Assembly (NCBI GenBank): GCA_018398585.1
Contig: JAGTTD010000006.1
Location: 4,166,501-4,230,500 of the forward strand
Direction: 5' to 3'
Length of the DNA stretch: 64,000 nucleotides
Origin: Simmondsia chinensis
Lineage: Eukaryota; Streptophyta; Magnoliopsida; Caryophyllales; Simmondsiaceae
The number at the start of each line of letters is the position of its first letter. Position 1 is the stretch's first letter. Shown here one piece after another: positions 57,148-64,000 of this stretch. Position numbers and translations under genes: made by a program. The notes under the pieces are model-generated. The model was not told the DNA's origin. It worked only from the letters and a program-made list of their open reading frames with translations, and did not search any database.

Positions 57148-57619
57148 CCCAGTCTTTGCTGGCTACGGTGGTGGCTGGGTGGAGTGTCCTAGTAGGGGAG
57201 CAGCGGCCGGGACCGGAGACAAGGGGTAAACACCTTGGGTTTGTTGAGAGAGAGAGTAGAGGACGACGTAGCCATAGATTGGCTCGGGTTCAGGTACCGG
57301 AGACACCGCGCACTGTCAGCGACAAGAGGGGGCCAAGAGCAGGGGAGGAGATGCAGTGGCGGGTTAGCAGTGGGGAGAACGGGCGACGGCTCTTGTCGCC
57401 TGACGGAGGCGACGTTTGGGTCGACGGTGGCAGCGCACAGTTAGGGTTCCGCCTGGTAGGGGAGAGGCTCCAAACTGTTTGCGGTGCAAGGGTGGCAGCA
57501 CAGAGGAGTGGGGGTTAGGCTTAGGGCGGCGGCGTAGGGATTAAGGCAGTGTGACCCAGCGCAGGGATTAATTTTCCCTCTTTTTTTTGTTTAGGAGAAG
57601 GGATTAATTTTTAGGGCTT
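57148..57619 (-). other. Copia untranslated leader, GC-rich
   Basis: Lies between the PBS and gag. GC-rich, with open frames on the opposite strand that resemble no protein. TTTTTTTTGTTTAGG near 57584 adjoins a partly repeated GGGATTAATTTT. Confidence 0.6.
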
Positions 57620-57636
57620 GGTATGCTCTTATACCA
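57620..57636 (-). other. Primer-binding site
   Basis: Minus strand TGGTATAAGAGCATACC starts immediately after the 5' LTR. It resembles the initiator-Met PBS (TGGTATCAGAGC) with one change in the core. Confidence 0.85.
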
Positions 57637-57771
57637 TGTGAGAATATGAGTTAGTGAGTATACCCAATAGGATTGATAAGGCATATATTTATAGTAATGA
57701 GAGGAGGAATAATTACAGAATATAATCGGAATAATATCAGAATAAAATCAACATTGATACTATCCCTAATA
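57637..57771 (-). repeat. Copia 5' LTR
   Basis: Minus strand TATTAGGGATAGTATCAATG ... ATATTCTCACA. A TATA-like CTATAAATATAT lies near 57685-57696. Confidence 0.92.
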
Positions 57772-59440
57772 AAATGCACTGAGTCAAATCAAGTGTGGAA
57801 ATCTTTTCTCCGAGATCTCATTTAGGACCCGTATGATCAAAACGGGAAGATGATTAATTTTTTCAGAAACGCTTTTGCAAAAATTATTTTATAAAAGGTG
57901 TTATCAGTATAGAGATATTTTATTAACTAAATTAGCAAAATGGCACCGTCTTAAAAAAACTAGCAAAATGGCATGTCAGAAAAAAAATTTAGCAAAATGA
58001 TACACTTTACTTATGCACGCCATTTGAAACGGCGTACATTGATGCACTGAAAAATTGCACACAATCACACGCTGTTTGAAATGACGTATATTGTAGCATA
58101 GAAAAATTGCACACCATTTGCACGCCATTACAAACGGCGTGTAAAACTTGCATGCTATTACAAATGGGGTGCATTATGCTTTATTTCAGAGTTCTAATGG
58201 GTTCCGGTGACAGTGTATTGGTACCCTCTTTGGTGTGCTGCACACTCTTAAACATTAGAACAATAATTTCTAATTTATATAAAAATATATTTTACTTTCA
58301 AATCAAACAACTCTTAAAATTATGAAAAGAAGTAACTTCTTCAAGAAAAAAAAAAAAAGACTAAATACACTCTTAATTCGACTCATTCCAATACGTCAAT
58401 ACTAACAAGTCGACATGAATCGACCCGTTGGCAATATGTAAAGGATGAAAGCCTTGATAGATTAATGAAATACATATTCTCATTATCTTTTACCCAAAAG
58501 TCAAATTTAATTCCTTTATGATGATAATATAAAGTGTTGAGGATCTATTTATTCAATTTGAAATATTATTATTATTATTAATTATTTTTTAGATTAGGTT
58601 TTTTTGGCCCTTACATGTGAGTGAATATGTTTTTATCTCAAAAATTTTAATTCTAGTTTTGATTATGATATAAATAGAAGGATAAATTATAGAAAACTTC
58701 TTATGTTTTTATTCAATAATAGAAATCTCTTGATTATAAAAAGAAAAGAAAAGAAAAGAAAACCTTCTCACCAATAAAATCCAACACTTAACCTCTCACT
58801 TTTAAAAAATTCATCATTTAGCCTTGGATCAACTTTTTATGACCATTTTGTCCCATAAAAAGTAAGAAGGTTAACTATTTAATTTTATTTTTAGAAAGCG
58901 GTTTTATTTTTTAGGCAAAAATTTAGAAGTTTTATGTTTTTAGCAAAAGAAATAAGGGGATTTTAATTAATCATAGTAATAACATTATAAGTTTAGAAGA
59001 CAAAATAATATTTTTGAAATTTTTATAAGAATATTGTAAGATAAAATACAATATTTTTAGTTAAAAATAATTTTAAAATTACATTATAATAAATTTAAAA
59101 TTTTAAAAATTGTACAAAATTTAAAAATTGAAAACAAATTATTGAAAAATTATATTTTTAAAAAATATAATAATATTTTTTCAACTTTGATCAATATTAA
59201 AAAATTATTTTTCCATTATTTATTTTTATTTTTTTAATTTATTTTTTAATTTTAAATTTAGGTATATAATTTTGAGTTTTATTTTTAACAAAAATTATTA
59301 TATTTTATCCTATAATATTTTTTTATGAAAAATTCGAAAATGTTTTATTATATTCCAAACTAATAATGTAATTCAACAACAATAACAACAGTCCAATGCC
59401 TAAAACAGGCTCCCACCATGGCATGATTCTGGAAGGTAAA
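57772..59440. repeat. Segmental duplication, copy 2, right part
   Basis: Continues copy 2 from CACTGAGTCAAATCAAGTGT to GGCATGATTCTGGAAGGTAA. A non-homologous ~325-bp segment (57920-58245) replaces about 60-70 bases of copy 1. Otherwise the order is colinear. Both copies end with a ~40-base CAACAACAATAA..TGCCTAAAA(C/T)AGGCT tail like the RTE 3' end. Confidence 0.9.
57920..58245. mobile_element. Insertion in duplication copy 2, repeat of unknown type
   Basis: Absent from copy 1. It has TTAGCAAAATGGCA-type words repeated at its left side and GCACGCCATTTGAAACGGCG, CACACGCTGTTTGAAATGAC, GCACGCCATTACAAACGGCG repeats. The inverted-repeat arms at 24300-24450 carry related text (TTAGCAAATTGGCC; GCACGCCGTTCCGTATGGCA). 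The family is unknown. Confidence 0.55.
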
Positions 59441-60539
59441 ATAATATGTAACCTTACCTTTATGGATGCTACCTTATAGAGGGGTTGTTTCTAAAAGACT
59501 ACAATACTAAAAAGAACCATATTCCATCATATTACGCTATCAAATAAAAATAAGCATGTCCATGTAAACAGACACTACTCAAGTCACTACCCAAGGTCAT
59601 TACTATAATTAATTAAACTAATAATTTTTGTGTAAATATCAAAAAATTTCCCTTATCTTTTACCTAAAAATTTAAAAAGCTCAAATATTTTGCATAAAAA
59701 CATAAACCCTCTATCTTTTATTAAAAAAAAAAAAAGAAAATCTCTTCTAAAATTAAAAACAAAAACTAAACCCCTTCCTTTTGTGGAGCAAAATGGTAAA
59801 TATATTATTATCTTTTTAAAAGTAAAGGACTTTATAAGGAGAGTTTTGTGTTTATGAGGTATAAAAAGGCAAGATATCTTTTGCAATTTACCCTTAATAG
59901 ATACTGATGCAGTGCGTAAAAGTGAAAAATTTGAAAACGGAAATATTCAACTCCCTCCCCTTTAATTTTATTATGAAAATAACAAAAAAGGGAAAAAATA
60001 AAGTCTATTCTAATTCTCATACTCGAGAATAGAAAGAACTAACAACTTATGAAAATAATTTAGAAAATTAAATGAATAAAACCCTAACTATCCCCCTCTT
60101 CAAATAGAGGAGCTTTCCTAACTGGACTCAAACTAATTCAAATTTTAAATTAAATCCCTAATTAATATCAACAGTTGAGATTGCCATCCGTATGCTTCAT
60201 TTACTAATCCGTACGATCATACTAAAATGAAAGACTAAAATATACAAAGATAAATAACCAATCTAAGCTATATTAATTAATGTTAAACTCTAACTCCTCA
60301 ACCTTCTGTCTCAAGTCTCCCTTCTTGCCATCTTAGCTAGCTCGCTAAGACTCTCCCGTCAAGCTATCCGTCAAAAACGAAGGCAGGGGTGCATCAGATA
60401 CACTATTGTTTTCGTTTTTTTACCTAACACTAGAAAAGGGATTCTTTGAAAGTGCATATTAACTTGTCAAAGTCTTTTTCTAATTGAAGATATTTTTAAC
60501 TTCAAAACAACACATGGCATAAAGTTGGAAGTATTATGA
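59441..60539. other. AT-rich DNA with LTR-like repeat at 59890-60400, no gene
   Basis: 59890-60400 is related to 46860-47300 in the same orientation. The remainder is T/A-run-rich DNA without a recognised gene. Confidence 0.45.
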
Positions 60540-60559
60540 TGATACACTTGTAAGGAATT

Positions 60560-61110
60560 CTATTGGCTCAAATTTTGTTTAATCCTATTGCTGATGATGT
60601 CTTCACATGGAAGCATGATCCCAAAAGTACTTTCTCAGCCAACTTCTTTTATAGGGTTGCAATTATTGCATCTAGTAGCTTAATCACTAATCAGGTAAAA
60701 GGAGTTTGGTGTAGTTTAGTTCCCCTTAGAATTAAGTTATTTTTGTGGTTTTTTTTTTTTTTTGGTGTTTTTGTTTTTGTGTTTGGCACTTCTAGAGAGA
60801 CTAAATACAAGAGAGAGCTTAGTGAGAATTGGGATCTTTGACACTAATGAAAATTTTGCCCTTTTTGTTAAAATAACAGCGAATTATGCAGGTATCTTTT
60901 CCTTACTTGCAGGTTATCATGGAATCTCTTGACCACTATCATGAAATGGTGGGTATAGAAATCATTTGCTCGAACAACCTCAAAGGTTTGTCCCAACAAT
61001 GGCAATTTCCATTTCTTAAGGGTTCAACCTAGAAATCCTGGATCATGACATTCTTTGCCATTGTCAATGCAATTATGGAATCAAGAAATAACTATATTTT
61101 CTAGTGCTCA
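60560..61110 (+). pseudogene. L1 ORF2 C-terminal (zf-RVT) fragment
   Basis: DDVFTWKHDPKSTFSANFFY followed by VWCSLVPLRIKLFLW (60590-60750) is the conserved segment before the zf-RVT module of plant L1 ORF2. After a T-run, frame-shifted remnants SWNLLTTIMKWWV and SFARTTSKV (60910-61000) represent the C-terminus. There are many stops. Confidence 0.7.
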
Positions 61111-61225
61111 ATTCTCGATTGGCTGCGCATCATTGACACTGTAAAATTGAGAATCATCACTTGGTTTCAAGTAATAGCTGGTCCCACTGACTTAGCCATA
61201 CACTACACTAGTATATGGAGAAGTC

Positions 61226-61521
61226 CCGTAAATTGATTTGCAATTCCATTTCTCAGACCAAGACAAAGATTGGCCGTATAACATGTCACTTGACTTCTCG
61301 TGCATTGAGCGGCAAGATCTACCATCTTCATAGAATGGATCCTGTCTTAGCTTGCTCTTTTCTTAGGATCTTTCCGTAAATTGATTTGCAATTCCATTTC
61401 TCAGACCAAGACAAAGATTGGCCGTATAACGTGTCACTTGACTTCTCGTGCATTGAGCGGCAAGATCTACCATCTTCATAGAATGGATCCTGTCTTAGCA
61501 TGCTCTTTTCTTAGGATCTTT
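61226..61521 (+). repeat. 148-bp tandem duplication in an L1 3' UTR
   Basis: CCGTAAATTGATTTGCAATT starts at 61226 and 61374. The two units differ at only about two positions (TAACATG/TAACGTG; CTTGCTC/CATGCTC), so the duplication is much younger than the decayed LINE. Confidence 0.9.
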
Positions 61522-61929
61522 CCTTCCGTTGGCCCCTCATATTTTCTTCTTAGCAGCGGTCCCAGTTGGGGACTATGGTCAAAGCTGAATGTACAATACT
61601 TTGCTTTGCCCTTGTTGCACTTCCAACTTGTGATTTTTCTTCTTGAGGTTTCTTTTTCTTTGGTTCTTTTGCCTTTTTTGGTATAGAGACTCTCTATATG
61701 TTTCTCTGAGGATTTTTCCTCTTAATTATCAAAAAAAAGAACATATAAAATTTAATTGAGTAAATTACTTAACTTATATACCCAATATATATGACATTAT
61801 TATAGTTTTTGGATAATTAGCAAGAAAAACTTGTGATATAAAAACTGGCATTTCACAAAGAGACCCACCAAAATGCACACATAGTGCGAGAAAAAGGAAA
61901 AATAATAAGAAACACCAGAATGTCGCATC

Positions 61930-62225
61930 TAACGCCTCAATACACCCGGAAATAGAAATACATTAACTTCTATCACACTCCCAATACAATGCCATAAGTA
62001 ACAAAACCAAGGAGGCATCAGAGCAGTAATAACCGAAAACGAAAAAGCAAGAAGAGAATCAGACCCTAAATGGTGCCCCGTGAGCTTTGTAGTGCTTGCC
62101 TCAGTTACTCCATTAATTTCTCGGATTACATTATTGAGCTCACTCCAAAGCATGTCCCTCCCCTCCCTAGTGCAATGCGTGTATATACCAATCAAGGCAC
62201 AGTATGGCCCTATGGCTAGGGCACC
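61930..62225 (-). pseudogene. Possible L1 endonuclease-domain fragment
   Basis: Minus-strand frame: CALIGIYTHCTREGRDMLW then SELNNVIREI resembles the xxYTHCxRxxRxxLWxxL segment of plant L1 endonucleases, about 30 residues only. The rest of the frame is unrecognised. Confidence 0.45.
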
Positions 62226-63540
62226 GAGGAAGACTTTGTTACATGACTAACAAATATAATCCTCAAGATTTAGGGATACGAACATGTATAAAAAGTTTTT
62301 ACGTGTGAAAGATGAAGACAAGCTGAGCATGTTGAAATATTAATAAAACTTTAGTCCTACGACTTATGATTACTTTTGACCGTCTTTTTAAAAATTGATT
62401 ATATAATACGTGTTTTCGTTAAATGGAGAAAGATGTCTTTTCCTTTCTTGAAAGGGAACTCAATTTCTCTCTAAATAGGAAAATATTTTGTTATTAGGAT
62501 AATTGTTGTCCTTATTTATCTAAAGATGATAAGAATATAACAAAAAATTATTTTCATCGAAACAATGAGATATCCTGTCGAAGTTGGAAAAATATTTTTT
62601 CCTACATTTGGATTAAAGGAAAATATTTTTTATTTATGAAAATTTCTTCTGCAAAAGAACATTTTCAATCAAAAAATTTTTTTTAATGAAAATAGTGGTT
62701 TAGTTCTATACGTTTTTATTGGGTATATATGACAAAATTGAGGTTGAACGGAGATATGCAGTGAGATTATTTTGGAAAATACTTTTCTTTTCACAAAGGA
62801 AAATGATTTTTTTCTTTCGCTCAGAGGAAGTCAATAATAATGGAAAATATTTTCCTTTGATAATTATAAGAAGAAAATCCTCAGTAGAGCACAAAAGGTG
62901 ATCCGCCTATGAACCAAAAGCCGAAGCATACAAAAGAAAAGAAACTCAAAAACATAAATCCCTAAGATAGGCGTGCATCATGGCTAAAGATAGGGTGAAA
63001 AACATATGGCTTTGCCTAGGGTCCACACTGAGAGGACAATCTATGATGAAAACTGATGAGCATGCGAGACAGCCAAACTGGGTCTTGATCTAGGAAATAT
63101 TAGTAGAAATGAATCTGTGAACATGCAATAGTGAATGGAAACATCGTACAATCAACTATGGATTGGAGCCAAGTGATGACCCACAATTTTACAGTGACGA
63201 TGATGCTTGGTCTATCGATGGAGGATTAATATAGGTGTAACTGATATACCGGTTTAGGATCGATGAGCACTTCTAAGCTAGTACTAGGGACTCGAGGATT
63301 TTTACATGCCTGTAGGATTTTTACACAAGGTTGCCGTATGTTGGTTGTATAGCTGCTTCGTGTTCTTATTTCCTATTGCCTGTCGTCTTGTTGTTCTATT
63401 GCATACTTGTTACTTGTTGCTTATAATATCTTTATGCATGCTAGGTGGCTCTGGTGATATGTGGCTTTGTGTTTACTTTTACAACTTGATGCTTGTACAT
63501 GTTTTGCTTGCATGCTCTCAATGCTTATCATGCTTGTCGT
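62226..63540. other. AT-rich DNA, MITE-like GGAAAA region and an unassigned remnant
   Basis: 62370-62880 is dense in GGAAAATATTTT/AAAATATTTTCC words like the MITE at 14608. A plus-strand reading at 63160-63232 gives EPSDDPQFYSDDDAWSIDGG, ending in a stop. It looks protein-derived, but I cannot assign it; being upstream of an RTE-type tail it may be the end of another RTE subfamily. Confidence 0.4.
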
Positions 63541-63690
63541 GCTTTCCAAGTTTCTCAGGTGGGTGTCCTCTGCAATAGCCCCTTGGCAGGGTATCACCCT
63601 GAAGAGATAAAGCTACGTACATCACACTTCCTCTAGACCCTGCTTATGCGAGAGCCTTTGAGGCACTGGGTATGTTATTGTTGTATGTTG
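63541..63690 (+). mobile_element. RTE-type LINE or SINE tail
   Basis: CTCAGGTGGGTGTCCTCTGC, AAGCTACGTACATCAC, TAGACCCTGCTTATGCGAGA and GCCTTTGAGGCACTGGGTAT then a TTGTTG-like end match the shared tail. The preceding T/G-rich 200 bases resemble the RTE 3' UTR at 8700-8880 rather than a 5S head. Confidence 0.65.
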
Positions 63691-64000
63691 TTATGGTGAA
63701 GAATGACATAAGCCAAGGTTTCTTGGTTGAGTTTTTGAGGCATGAAAATAGTCATTGTTGAAATATATCTTTGATATTATTTGGGAAAATAAGAGTGGTC
63801 CTCTACCACTGCATAATAAGGGTCCAAAGATTTTATGATGACTTGCAAGTAAGAAAAGGATGCATCCATGATAATTTGTTATATGAAGAAAGGGCAAAAG
63901 GTTTGATCAGTATCAAGAATCCCATCTTTACTAGTCTGTCTCTAGTGTTTAGCCTCTTTAAAAGAGTCATCCAAGCCAATAACTCAATTTTGGAAGGAAC

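Larger units (their letters stand above)
52559..57771 (-). mobile_element. Ty1/copia LTR retrotransposon, 5.2 kb, decayed
   Basis: Very short LTRs (155 bp at 52559-52713; 135 bp at 57637-57771) bracket gag, protease, integrase, RT and RNase H in copia order, minus strand. The target duplication aaatg lies at 52554-52558 and 57772-57776. Copy 1 of the segmental duplication shows the same site without the element. The LTRs differ at roughly a dozen positions plus a 20-base internal repeat in the left one, so it is not recent. Confidence 0.96.
60540..61737 (+). mobile_element. 5'-truncated L1 LINE 3' end
   Basis: Carries an ORF2 C-terminal fragment, a 3' UTR with a 148-bp tandem duplication, and an A-tract at 61729-61736. 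Confidence 0.75.

Noticed and set aside
54289..57518. Plus-strand genes opposite the copia element
   Set aside because: These open frames are shadows of gag/pol and of the GC-rich leader; they show no domains, while the minus strand carries the full copia order.

Overview
The window is nuclear DNA of a flowering plant, most likely a eudicot. The evidence is intron-split plant genes (ribosomal protein eL34, a tau-class glutathione transferase), plant-type L1 and RTE LINEs, a Ty1/copia element, 5S-headed SINEs, MITEs and a Mutator-like element (MULE). I cannot name the species. Most of the 64 kb is transposable elements of different ages nested in AT-rich DNA. Only one gene looks intact: eL34, minus strand, 20028-17087, four exons, 120 codons plus stop, with Site II and telo-box promoter motifs.

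Layout. 1-5 kb: a 38-bp minisatellite, two 5'-truncated RTE LINEs, a GC-rich island (probably an LTR), and an LTR-retrotransposon leader with a primer-binding site. 5-13 kb: a GAGCTCG-rich DNA transposon with a 9-bp target duplication, then a decayed L1 LINE with an RTE LINE inserted in it (20-bp duplication), then a 1.1-kb MITE. 13-16 kb: a tau GST lacking its N-terminal domain, with MITEs in its intron. 16-20 kb: SINEs and eL34, whose second intron holds a complete 5S-headed SINE. 20-25.6 kb: repeats and a large imperfect inverted repeat.

25581-43409 is the main feature: a 17.8-kb MULE flanked by the 9-bp repeat aattttttt. Its terminal inverted repeats are 2.5-3.5 kb and consist mostly of minisatellite arrays. 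It carries two convergent genes: an 8-exon DUF1985/Ulp1 cysteine-protease gene on the plus strand and a MuDR-type transposase on the minus strand. Arrays built from one ~83-bp monomer with a palindromic TCATACAC..TGTATGA core fill the TIRs, the introns, the 5'-UTR introns and the intergenic space. The layout is like maize MuDR (two convergent genes, each starting beside a TIR), with the Ulp1 gene in the mudrB position. MULEs carrying Ulp1 genes are known (Kaonashi, CUMULE). The minisatellite-built TIRs and the spread of the monomer through the whole element are the unusual part.

44-64 kb: an ORF1-only L1-type copy with RRM and DUF4283-like domains, repeat fragments, a 1.4-1.7-kb tandem segmental duplication whose second copy holds a 5.2-kb copia element (LTRs 155 and 135 bp, target duplication aaatg), two more L1 fragments, and an RTE-type tail. 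All comparisons were made by eye; no alignments or database searches were run.
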